Assembly (NCBI RefSeq): GCF_002583555.1
Contig: NZ_BEGX01000045.1
Coordinates: 9,020 to 73,019 of the forward strand
Length of the DNA stretch: 64,000 nt
Reading direction: 5' to 3'
DNA from: Pseudonocardia sp. N23
GTDB taxonomy: Bacteria > Actinomycetota > Actinomycetes > Mycobacteriales > Pseudonocardiaceae
The translations under genes and the position numbers were made by a program. Position 1 is the stretch's first letter; every line of letters starts with the position of its first letter. The notes beneath the pieces were generated by a model, which searched no databases, was not told where the DNA came from, and worked only from the letters and a program-made list of their open reading frames with translations. Shown piece by piece: positions 8,536-16,284 of this stretch.

Positions 8536-10071
8536 TCAGGACGTCAGTCGCGCCCGGATCTCGGTCTTCACCACCTTGCCGACGGTCGAGCGCGGCAGGT
8601 CCGTCCAGGTCAGTACCTGCTTGGGCGCCTTGACGCTGCCGACGCGCTGTTTGGCGAACGCCACCAGCTCCGGTCCGGTCACCTCGGTGCCCGGGTGCAG
8701 CTCCACGACCGCGACGACGCGCTCGCCCCACTTCTCGTCGGGCAGCCCTACCACCGCGCACTCCCGCACCGCAGGGTGCGCCGCGAGCGCCTGCTCGACC
8801 TCGGCGCTGTAGATGTTGAAACCGCCGCTGATGATCATGTCCTTGGCCCGGTCGACGATGTGCAGCCAACCCTCCGGGTCGAGGAAGCCGATGTCACCGG
8901 TGTGGTGCCAGCCGAAGCGGGACGCTTCGGCCGTCGCATCCGGGTTGCGGTGGTAGCCCGACATCACCAGCGAGCTTCGCACGACGATCTCGCCGCGCTC
9001 CCCACCCGCGAGGATGTTGCCCTCCTCGTCCATGATCGCGACGGTGACCAGCGGTGTCGGCCGCCCCGCCGAGGAGAACCGCTCCCGGGCGAGGGTCCCG
9101 TCGGGGTGGAAGTGGTCGGCGGGGGCCATCGTCGAGATCATCATCGGGGCCTCGGTCTGCCCGAACAGCTGCCCGAGGACGGGCCCGATCCGGGTGAGCC
9201 CCTCCTCCAGCCGCGCCGTCGACATCGGGGCCGCGCCGTAGAACAGGCACTGCAGCGACGACGTGTCGGTGGTGTCGAGGGCCGGATGGTCGAGCAGCAT
9301 GTAGATCAACGTCGGTGGCAGGAACGTGTGCGTGACGCGCTCGCGCTCGACCAGCCCGAGGAACTCGCCGACATCCGGTTTCGGCATGACGACGATCCGC
9401 CCGCCCAGCGCCATCACCGGGAAGCACAGCACCCCGGCCGCGTGGGTGAGCGGCGCCAGCGCCAGGTAGGCGGGCCGCCCCTCGAAGGGGTAGCTCATCA
9501 GCGTGATCGCCGTCATCGTCTCCAGCGCCCGGCCGGTGAGGACGACGCCCTTGGGGCGTCCCGTCGTCCCGCCGGTGCCGACGATCATCACGACATCGCC
9601 CGGCGGGGGCGCCTCGACCGGCCCGGTGACGGTGCCCGCCGGGTCGAGCCAGTCCTGCAGTGAGGGGACGTCGGGCAGCTCCGCGTCGAGGCAGACCAGC
9701 ACGTCCAGCGCCGGGAGCGACCCGGCCACGGCGCCGACGACCGCGGCGTACGCCCGGGTGAACAGCAACGCCTTGCACTCGAACAGGTCGAGCAGCTCGC
9801 GGTTCTCGCCCGCATCGTTGCGCGGGTTGATCGGGCACCACACCGCGCCGGCCCTGGCGATGCCGAAGACGCAGGCGAAGGCGACGGGGTCGTTGCCCGA
9901 CAGGACGCCGACCTTGTCGCCGGGCCTGACGCCCGAGCGCCGCAGCGCCCGGGCGACGTCGTGGCTGAGGTCCTGCACGTCCCCGTAGGACAGCACCCGG
10001 CCGCCCATCTGCAGGCAGGTCGCGTCCCGTCCGAGCGACGCGCCCTTGTCCAGGTAGGCGGTGAGCGACAT
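8536..10071 (-). CDS. AMP-dependent acyl-CoA synthetase/ligase
   Basis: 511-residue adenylate-forming enzyme that activates a carboxylic acid to acyl-AMP and then acyl-CoA. The P-loop motif GTGGTTGRPKG is near residue 175, the HTGDIGFLDPEGWLHIVDR hinge region near 390, and the catalytic lysine sits in STVGKVVK near the C-terminus. Length is normal for a class I ligase. It begins seven bases after the SDR stop codon, so the two are co-transcribed and presumably act on one substrate (fatty or aromatic acid; not determinable). Confidence 0.88.
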   Translation of the reverse strand: MSLTAYLDKGASLGRDATCLQMGGRVLSYGDVQDLSHDVARALRRSGVRPGDKVGVLSGNDPVAFACVFGIARAGAVWCPINPRNDAGENRELLDLFECKALLFTRAYAAVVGAVAGSLPALDVLVCLDAELPDVPSLQDWLDPAGTVTGPVEAPPPGDVVMIVGTGGTTGRPKGVVLTGRALETMTAITLMSYPFEGRPAYLALAPLTHAAGVLCFPVMALGGRIVVMPKPDVGEFLGLVERERVTHTFLPPTLIYMLLDHPALDTTDTSSLQCLFYGAAPMSTARLEEGLTRIGPVLGQLFGQTEAPMMISTMAPADHFHPDGTLARERFSSAGRPTPLVTVAIMDEEGNILAGGERGEIVVRSSLVMSGYHRNPDATAEASRFGWHHTGDIGFLDPEGWLHIVDRAKDMIISGGFNIYSAEVEQALAAHPAVRECAVVGLPDEKWGERVVAVVELHPGTEVTGPELVAFAKQRVGSVKAPKQVLTWTDLPRSTVGKVVKTEIRARLTS

Positions 10072-10078
10072 CAGCCCG

Positions 10079-10870
10079 TCACATCCCCATCCCGCCGTCG
10101 ACCGGCAGGCCGGCGCCGTTGACGAACCGGGACTGGTCGGACGCGAGGAAGACGACCGCGTCGGCCATGTCGGCGACCTCGCCGAGCCGGCCGGACGGGG
10201 TGAGCTCGACGACCGCGGCGACGGCCGCGTTCGGGTCGGGGAACAGGCCCAGCCCGGACGTCTCGACGGCGAGCTTCATGCCCATGTCGGTCGGCACCAG
10301 ACCGGGGTAGACGCAGTTGACGCGCACGCCGTAGCCGAGCTTGCCCGACTCCATGGCGGCGACCCTGGTCAGCCGGTCGACCGCGGACTTGGTCGCGGAG
10401 TATCCCGCGATGCCGGGGAACGCGATCGTGGCGGCGACCGATGCGACGTTGACGATCGCGCCGCCGTTGCCCGCCGCGCCGCCGGGACGCATCGCGCGCA
10501 GGCCGTGCTTGAGCCCGAGCATCGTGCCGAGGATGTTGACCTCGAGCATCTTCCGGACGTCGTCGGGCTCGGTGTCGACGATCAGCTGCGTGACCTCGAC
10601 GCCTGCGTTGTTGACCAGCACGTCCAGCCCGCCGAGCTCGGCGACGGTGTGTGCGATCGCGGACTCCCAGCCCGCGTCGTCGGTGATGTCGAGCTCGACG
10701 AAGTGCGCCCCCTCGATGTCGGCGGCGGTCTTCTCGCCCACGTCCGTGAGGACGTCGGCGAGCATCACCGTCGCACCCGCGGCGGCCAGCGCCCGCGCCA
10801 TCCCCTCGCCCAGCCCCCGGGCACCTCCGGTGACCAGTGCACGGCGACCGGTCAGGTCGATCCCACCCAT
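10079..10870 (-). CDS. short-chain dehydrogenase/reductase
   Basis: 263-residue classical SDR. TGGARGLG (residues 15-22) binds NAD(P), NNAG is near residue 88, the active-site Ser lies in NVASVAATIAFPG and Tyr/Lys in YSATKSA, and PGLVPT follows. Oxidises or reduces a hydroxy/keto group of an unknown substrate. AAGGAGG is four bases upstream of the ATG. It is first in an operon with the acyl-CoA ligase and is divergent from a TetR regulator. Confidence 0.9.
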   Translation of the reverse strand: MGGIDLTGRRALVTGGARGLGEGMARALAAAGATVMLADVLTDVGEKTAADIEGAHFVELDITDDAGWESAIAHTVAELGGLDVLVNNAGVEVTQLIVDTEPDDVRKMLEVNILGTMLGLKHGLRAMRPGGAAGNGGAIVNVASVAATIAFPGIAGYSATKSAVDRLTRVAAMESGKLGYGVRVNCVYPGLVPTDMGMKLAVETSGLGLFPDPNAAVAAVVELTPSGRLGEVADMADAVVFLASDQSRFVNGAGLPVDGGMGM

Positions 10871-10928
10871 CGAACCTCCTTGTTCGGCGGCACCGGACCG
10901 GCCCCGCGGCGTAGGTGATGCGGACCAC

Positions 10929-10958
10929 AACCTAGGAAGGATTTTGGACGAGTGTCAA
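10929..10958 (-). promoter_or_regulatory. promoter of the SDR/acyl-CoA ligase operon
   Basis: TTGACA (-35) and TAGGTT (-10, TANNNT class) separated by 18 bases on the minus strand, about 60 bases upstream of the SDR ATG. An imperfect dyad (ATTTTGGAC / TGTCAAGAT) overlaps the -35 box and is the likely TetR site. Confidence 0.7.
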
Positions 10959-11023
10959 GATTTCGTTGGACGGATGCCCAGGACGTGGGGCACCGTATTC
11001 TGCGAGGCAACCCCGACGAGGCG

Positions 11024-11686
11024 GTGACAGCACCCGTGACCAGGCCGGCGATCCGCACCGGCGAGCGCGCCGACCGCATCGCGCGCCGCCGGGTCGACAA
11101 GTTCGAAGAGCGCCGCCGCGAGCTGGGCGATGCCGCGCTCCAGACGCTGTCCGAGCTCGGCTACGCCCGCACGAGCCTGCGTGAGATCGCCCAGAACTCC
11201 GGGTTCTCCCACGGCGTCCTGCACTACTACTTCCACGACAAGGTCGACCTCATCACCTACTGCGTGCGCCGCTACAAGGCGGTCTGCGTGCAGCGCTACG
11301 ACGACGTCGTCACCACCGCGGGGACAGCGGTGCAGCTGGCCGCGGAGTTCGCGGGCGCGATGGCGACGACGCTCGTCGACGACGCGGTACTGCACCGGCT
11401 CTGGTACGACCTGCGCTCGCAGTCGCTGTTCGAGGAGTCCTTCCGCGCCGACGTCGCCGAGATCGACGCGAGCCTCGAGCGCATGATCTCCCGCGTCGTG
11501 TCCCGCTACGCGGAGCTGACCGGGACGCCGCCGGTGTGCGGCACCACGCTGGCCTACGCGATGTTCGACGGGATGTTCCAGCAGTCGCTGCTGCGACAGC
11601 TCTCCGGCGACCCGGCCGCGCCCGCCGACCTGCGGGCCGGTGTCGTCGACATGCTCGCGATCGTGACGGGTAGGGCGCACCCGTAG
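11024..11686 (+). CDS. TetR family transcriptional regulator
   Basis: 220-residue regulator. The N-terminal HTH is clear (ALQTLSELGYARTSLREIAQNSGFSHGVLHYYFHDK spans residues 37-72, split here only for naming), followed by an all-helical ligand domain of typical length. Divergent from the SDR/acyl-CoA ligase operon, which it probably represses until an acyl-CoA or related ligand binds. Start is uncertain: GTG at 11024, GTG at 11036 and GTG at 10952 are in frame; the last overlaps the divergent promoter, so I prefer 11024. Confidence 0.85.
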   Translation: MTAPVTRPAIRTGERADRIARRRVDKFEERRRELGDAALQTLSELGYARTSLREIAQNSGFSHGVLHYYFHDKVDLITYCVRRYKAVCVQRYDDVVTTAGTAVQLAAEFAGAMATTLVDDAVLHRLWYDLRSQSLFEESFRADVAEIDASLERMISRVVSRYAELTGTPPVCGTTLAYAMFDGMFQQSLLRQLSGDPAAPADLRAGVVDMLAIVTGRAHP

Positions 11687-11700
11687 CCGAGGGTGGGCGG

Positions 11701-13527
11701 TCAGCGGCGCAGCAGGCGCAGCACCGCGGGCGGGCGGCCGCCGAATCCCTCGGCCTCCAGCGCCGCGACCATGATCCGCGGCAGGTCGCGCACCGCGGGG
11801 AACGCCACGTAGCGCGGAACCCAGTCCGGGCGGAACTTGTCGTTGAAGCGGTACAGGCTGTCGATCTGCCACCAGCGCGACGCCGTCCGCAGCAGCTTCG
11901 CCCAGCCCCGGGCCACCGGGCCCGCGCCGATCCGCTCGCCCCGCTCCAGCGCCGCCCGGAACACGGCGAAGTTCAGCGACACCCGTGCCACCCCGAGCCC
12001 GGGCGCCGCCGCCATCAGCTCGGCGATCATCAGCTCGTTGAGCCCGTTGTCCGACGCGGGGTCGCGGCGCATCAGGTCCAGCGACATGCCGTCGCCACCC
12101 CAGGGGACGAACTGCAGCAGCCCCCGGATCTCGCCCTCCTGCGCGGCGAGCACCACCACCGCGCAGGGGTCGCGCGGGTCGGCGACCCGCGACAGCGCCA
12201 TCGAGTAGCCCCGCTCGACGGCGTCCCCGCGCCACCGCGACGCCCGGTCGGCGACGGCCGCGCGCTCGTCGTCGGTGAGGTCGGTGAGCCGGCACACCCG
12301 CACCGAGTAGCCGGCGCGCGCGAGGCGGCCCGACGCCTGCCGGATCCCGCGCATCGCCCGGCCCTCCAGGGTGAACGTTGCGGTGTCGAGGACCGCCTCG
12401 TCGCCGAACTCCAGCACGTCGAGGCCGGCGCGGGCCCAGGCGGTGGCCCCGAGCTCGGAGCAGCCGAGGACGGCGGGCACCCAGCCGTAGGACGCGCACT
12501 CGCCGAGGAAGGCCTCGATCGCGCCGGGCCATGCCTCGTGGTCGCCCAGCGGGTCGCCCGACGCCAGGGCGACGCCCGCGAGCGCCCGGTAGGACACCGC
12601 CGCCTTCCCGGTGGGGGAGAAGACAGCGGCCTTGTCGGTGCGCAGCGCGAAGTAGCCCAGCGAGTCGCGGCTCCCGTGCCGGTCGAGCAGGGCCCGCAGC
12701 CGGTCCTCGTCGTCGCCGGTGAGCTGTGGTTCCGGTTCGGGGGAGCGCAGCAGGTGGTAGCCCGCGACCAGCACCGCGGTCACGCCGAACGCCAGGCCGA
12801 CCGCGGAGGTGAGGTCGTCGAGCCAGCCCGCCCGGAACTGCACCGGCCCCGATACCCCGACCAGGGAGAGTGCCGCGTGCCCGGCCTGCTGCCACAGGCC
12901 CGGGTTCCCGTCGATGCGCCGGGGGTTGAGCGCCAGCAGGAGCCAGACCAGCACGAACCCGGCGACCGGGAGCTGCATCAGGATCAGCACACCTCGCGTC
13001 AGCCCGCCGGGGTCGGGACGGGCGACGAACCGCCGCCGGCATGCGACGAGTGCCACGAGCAGCGCCAGCGTCAGCGCCGCCGCGACGTAGCCGTGCCCGG
13101 TGGTGACCCCGTGCAGCACGTTCACGACGGTCAGGACCGCGCTGACCACGATCGCGAGGGTCCACGCGCGGCGTTTGCGCCGCCGCAGCCCGGCCCCGAG
13201 CAGCCACAGCCCGACTGCGGCGACCAGCGAGATGACGACGCCCGCCATCCCGACGGCGGGGGGCAGTCCGAGGCTCGCGCGCAGCGACGCCATGAACGCC
13301 CGCCGCGGCGCCGGGAACAGCGCGGCGACGACCGTCACCAGTGCGACGAGCCGGGCCGTCCACACGACGGCACGGACCGCGGCGGTGCCGGCGAGGCGAC
13401 GCCGGCGGGCCGACGGGTCCGGACGCACCGTCTTCGCAGGCCCGCGGTCGTCGTCGCCGCGGGTCCGGGTGCTGCCGGGGCCCTCACGACGGGCAGCGTC
13501 GGAGCGGGCCGCGTCAGGACGGGACAC
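11701..13527 (-). CDS. MprF-like phosphatidylglycerol aminoacyltransferase (DUF2156)
   Basis: 608-residue membrane enzyme. Residues about 40-270 hold a set of hydrophobic helices, and residues about 285-605 form the DUF2156 tandem-GNAT catalytic domain, recognisable by DSLGYFALRTDK, ASGDPLG, GRAMRGIRQA, FVPWGGDGMSLDLMRR, ELMIAELM and the terminal DSLYRFNDKFRPDW. The family transfers lysine or alanine from aminoacyl-tRNA to a membrane lipid, lowering envelope negative charge. The GTG has AGGAG six bases upstream and overlaps the preceding gene by 14 bases. No LysS domain is fused, unlike mycobacterial LysX. Confidence 0.87.
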   Translation of the reverse strand: MSRPDAARSDAARREGPGSTRTRGDDDRGPAKTVRPDPSARRRRLAGTAAVRAVVWTARLVALVTVVAALFPAPRRAFMASLRASLGLPPAVGMAGVVISLVAAVGLWLLGAGLRRRKRRAWTLAIVVSAVLTVVNVLHGVTTGHGYVAAALTLALLVALVACRRRFVARPDPGGLTRGVLILMQLPVAGFVLVWLLLALNPRRIDGNPGLWQQAGHAALSLVGVSGPVQFRAGWLDDLTSAVGLAFGVTAVLVAGYHLLRSPEPEPQLTGDDEDRLRALLDRHGSRDSLGYFALRTDKAAVFSPTGKAAVSYRALAGVALASGDPLGDHEAWPGAIEAFLGECASYGWVPAVLGCSELGATAWARAGLDVLEFGDEAVLDTATFTLEGRAMRGIRQASGRLARAGYSVRVCRLTDLTDDERAAVADRASRWRGDAVERGYSMALSRVADPRDPCAVVVLAAQEGEIRGLLQFVPWGGDGMSLDLMRRDPASDNGLNELMIAELMAAAPGLGVARVSLNFAVFRAALERGERIGAGPVARGWAKLLRTASRWWQIDSLYRFNDKFRPDWVPRYVAFPAVRDLPRIMVAALEAEGFGGRPPAVLRLLRR

Positions 13528-14461
13528 GGTCAGCTCCTGCCCGGTCGTTCGTGGGGGCGCGGGCGGGTCCGGTCAGCCGGGAACCGAGCCAGCCGATGAC
13601 CGCGCCGGGCGCGTCCGCCCCGTCCCGGAGTACGTAGCCCGTCAGCTGTGCGGGGGAGACCAGCGACGCGGCGTCGGCGGGGGTCGCGGCCCCGGCGGTC
13701 ACGGCCAGCAGCGCGGGTGGTGCGTCCGGGCCCGCGGGGGCGGTGAGCCCGCACGGCGCGCCCGCGGCGGCGGCCCAGTCGGTCGGGCGGCCCAGCGCGA
13801 TCGACAGGGGGCAGCCGGTGTGCCCGATCGGACCGGCGATCGCCCACCCGGCGCGGTCGCGCCGCACCGGAAGACCCGAGGCCGAGCCCACGGCCCAGTC
13901 GCGCAGGGCAGCGGCCTCGTCGGCACCCACGGGGCCGGTGGCGACGACCACGACGGGCGGCGAGCGGTGCTCGGTGATCGCCCGGTCGAGCGCGTCGACG
14001 AGCGGATCATCTGCGGCGAGGGGGCCGAGCCACTCGACGACGGGGAACACGACACCGTCGGCACCCGGCGCGCCCGCCGCCGCGGGCAGGTACACCGGCA
14101 GCGGTCCGTGCGGCCCCGCCACGGTGCGGACGGTCCCCGGCCCGGTGTCGTCGGCCCGGGCGCCTGCCGCGCTCACCGCGGGTGCCGACGTCCCGAGCAG
14201 CGCGGCGAGGGTCGGGTAGAAGCTGCCGGCGCTGTTGGCCACGGACGCGGGCGTGAGCACGACGAGCGCCGTCGCGGCGAGCACCGAGGCGGTGCGCCCG
14301 GCCCGGGGATGCCGCCACCGCCGCCATCCGAGGACGACGACGACGCACGACACGGCCGCGAGCACCGCCACCCCGCCGACGAACCACGGCGAGACCAGCC
14401 GTACCGCCGATGTGTCGAGCGCCAGCACACCGGAGAACATGTCATGCCGCACAGGCGCCAC
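13514..14461 (-). CDS. membrane-anchored esterase-like protein lacking the nucleophile serine
   Basis: About 308-315 residues. Three hydrophobic segments (roughly residues 28-48, 57-75, and a weaker one) are followed by an extracytoplasmic domain that reads like the actinobacterial esterase/mycolyltransferase fold: a DALDRAI helix, PPVVVVATG strand, then DRAGWAIAGPIGHTG, where active relatives have a G-x-S-x-G elbow. The serine is replaced, so it is probably catalytically dead or divergent. Start unclear: GTG at 14461, GTG at 14452 or ATG at 14440. Coupled by a 14-base overlap to the MprF-like gene. Confidence 0.7.
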   Translation of the reverse strand: MAPVRHDMFSGVLALDTSAVRLVSPWFVGGVAVLAAVSCVVVVLGWRRWRHPRAGRTASVLAATALVVLTPASVANSAGSFYPTLAALLGTSAPAVSAAGARADDTGPGTVRTVAGPHGPLPVYLPAAAGAPGADGVVFPVVEWLGPLAADDPLVDALDRAITEHRSPPVVVVATGPVGADEAAALRDWAVGSASGLPVRRDRAGWAIAGPIGHTGCPLSIALGRPTDWAAAAGAPCGLTAPAGPDAPPALLAVTAGAATPADAASLVSPAQLTGYVLRDGADAPGAVIGWLGSRLTGPARAPTNDRAGADRVPS

Positions 14462-14514
14462 CGCCGCCGGGCTGATACGGGTGGTTCGCCGGGATCGGAC
14501 GCCGCTCCCCGCCC

Positions 14515-14574
14515 GTCGAGCTCGACAGGGGACTGCTCCGGATCATGATGGAACCAGTCGTGTGTCGAACTCGG
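14515..14574. repeat. dispersed 60-bp repeat, copy A
   Basis: Ends GTCGAGCTCGAC and TGTCGAACTCGG. Aligns without gaps over 60 bases with 49831-49890 (about 63% identical by eye) and, with a one-base gap, with 49937-49997. Lies in the intergenic space upstream of the esterase-like gene and downstream of the L,D-transpeptidase gene. Confidence 0.55.
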
Positions 14575-14601
14575 TGGGGCCGCGGGTGGGTGCTCGCCGG
14601 G

Positions 14602-14648
14602 TCAGTTCGACAGATCAGCTCGACAGGTCGACAGGTCAGCTCGACAGG
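14602..14648. repeat. 13-bp tandem repeat covering the ldt stop codon
   Basis: Units TCAGTTCGACAGA, TCAGCTCGACAGG, a partial TCGACAGG and TCAGCTCGACAGG run head to tail. The last unit contains the reverse complement of the final Ser-Ser-stop codons of the L,D-transpeptidase gene, so the 3' end of the gene appears duplicated downstream. Confidence 0.7.
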
Positions 14649-15889
14649 GCCGACATCGACTGCCAGGCACTCCAGTCGACCGCCCAGTCGTAGACGTCAC
14701 CGTCGGCCGCCGAGAGCGTGACGCTGCTGCCCGTGACCTCGACCGGGTCGCCGAACATCGCCGTGTCGAAGTAGGTCTTGGCGTTCTTCAGCGACAGGTT
14801 GATGCAGCCGTGGGTGACGTTGCGGTTGCCCTGCGCGCCGACCGAGGCCGGGTTGGCGTGGATGAACTCACCGTTGTTGGAGATCCGGACGGCCCACTTC
14901 TCCGGCAGGTTCTGGTAGCCGTAGGCGAGGTTGGTCATCAGCACCGTCTCGGCCTTGCCCATGACGATGTGGGTGCCGCTGCGGGTGACGCGGTTCGGGT
15001 CGGTCTCCAGGCCGTAGGAGGCGGGCAGGTCGAGGACCTGCTGCCCGTCGCGGATCACGACGATCCGGTGGCTGGTGACGTCGGCCTTGACGACCTGGCT
15101 GCGGCCGATGGTGAACTCGCTGCTCAGGTCGGCCGCGCCGTAGCCTGCGGAGCCCATGTCGACGCCATAGACCGCCGCCGTCATCGTCACCCGCGTGCCT
15201 GCGGGCCAGTACTCCTTGGGACGCCAGTGCGCCCGCGAGCCCTGCTGGTCGTCGGGCAGCCAGGCCCACGCGCCCTCGACCGGCGTCGACGTCGTCACCT
15301 TCAGCGACTTCTCGACGGCCGCCTTCGCGGTCTGGTCGAGGTCGCGGTTGAACTGCACCTCGATGGGGGCGGCGACGCCGACGGTCGCGCCGTCGCCGAT
15401 GTTGGTGGTGGCCTTCACGGTGCGCTTCGGGGTGACCGTCGTGAACGAGCCCGCGAGGGGAGTGGTGGTGCCGTCCGCGGCGACCGCGGTGCCCGACCAC
15501 GTGTACGTGCCGCCGTAGCCGAGCGGCTCGGTCGGCGTCCACCGCTTGGCGTCGTCGGACAGCGTGCCCGCGACGGCGACGCCCTTCGCGTTGGTCAGTG
15601 CGACGTCGCGCAGCGTGCCGGAGCCCCCGTCGGCCGTGACGTCGGTACGCGGGCCGACGCCGTCGGTCCCGTCTGCGGGAGTCACCGAGGCGGGCACGAC
15701 GGGCGCGGTCTGCTGCGCCTGCTTCTGCTCGTGCGTCGCGCGTGCGGCGGCCGTCGCGCAGCCGCTGACGAGCACCATCGCGACGAGCGCGGCGATGAGC
15801 GCGGCCGGCCACCGCCCGTTGCCCCGCAGCGCCTGGCGCGGTGTCACGGTGGCTGTCCTGCCACCGGTAGTTCGTGCACGCTCGGCCAC
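14636..15889 (-). CDS. L,D-transpeptidase lipoprotein with Ig-like domains
   Basis: 417-residue cell-wall enzyme making 3-3 cross-links in peptidoglycan. A basic N-terminus and hydrophobic helix lead to a lipobox LVSGC near residue 35, so the protein is lipid-anchored outside. Two Ig-like domains follow (TPADG and the FNRDLDQ block), then the YkuD domain with SHRIVVIRDGQQVLDLPAS, a GTHIVMGK strand and the catalytic THGCINLS (Cys nucleophile, conserved His). This is the Ldt(Mt2)-type architecture. GTG start chosen because GAGGGGG lies upstream and the N-region then looks like a signal peptide. Confidence 0.92.
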   Translation of the reverse strand: MAERARTTGGRTATVTPRQALRGNGRWPAALIAALVAMVLVSGCATAAARATHEQKQAQQTAPVVPASVTPADGTDGVGPRTDVTADGGSGTLRDVALTNAKGVAVAGTLSDDAKRWTPTEPLGYGGTYTWSGTAVAADGTTTPLAGSFTTVTPKRTVKATTNIGDGATVGVAAPIEVQFNRDLDQTAKAAVEKSLKVTTSTPVEGAWAWLPDDQQGSRAHWRPKEYWPAGTRVTMTAAVYGVDMGSAGYGAADLSSEFTIGRSQVVKADVTSHRIVVIRDGQQVLDLPASYGLETDPNRVTRSGTHIVMGKAETVLMTNLAYGYQNLPEKWAVRISNNGEFIHANPASVGAQGNRNVTHGCINLSLKNAKTYFDTAMFGDPVEVTGSSVTLSAADGDVYDWAVDWSAWQSMSALSS

Positions 15890-16067
15890 GGCCGATCCCC
15901 CTCGTCGTCCCCGCTCGCCCGGTCGAGTCGCGGCACACGTCGTCGCCGCGACCGTCGACCCGGGCGGTCCGCCCGCGATGATCCCAAACCGGCCGCCGGG
16001 AAACGCCCTGTTCGGGTTGCGTTTCGGCAGCGTTCCGGAGATCACCCCGATGGTCGTATCGATCTGT

Positions 16068-16098
16068 CCCCGAAGCGGCGTTACCGCCGCATTCGGGG
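16068..16098. promoter_or_regulatory. long dyad in ldt/pabBC divergent spacer
   Basis: CCCCGAA-GCGGCG-ttac-CGCCGC-a-TTCGGGG forms a 13-bp stem with one bulged A. It is the only conspicuous structure in the 395-bp spacer 15890-16284, which otherwise shows no gene. Could be an operator or a transcriptional insulator. Confidence 0.4.
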
Positions 16099-16284
16099 TC
16101 CACCCGACCGGGTGGACGGTGCTCCGTTCGTGGACGGGCGACACCGCCCCCTGCCCTGCCGGGTCACCGGACCGGCGGTGGAGAATGGACGGGCGCGGCC
16201 GACGGCGACCCGTTCGGCGAGCAGCCGGGCCGCGCCCGGTCGCCCGTCCGGGGCCGTCCGGCAGGCCACGAGCGGAGGACGCAG

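Noticed and set aside
10955-13363. 802-codon minus-strand frame over the TetR and MprF-like genes
   Set aside because: It crosses two recognised genes in the wrong frame and reads as Arg/Gly-rich shadow.
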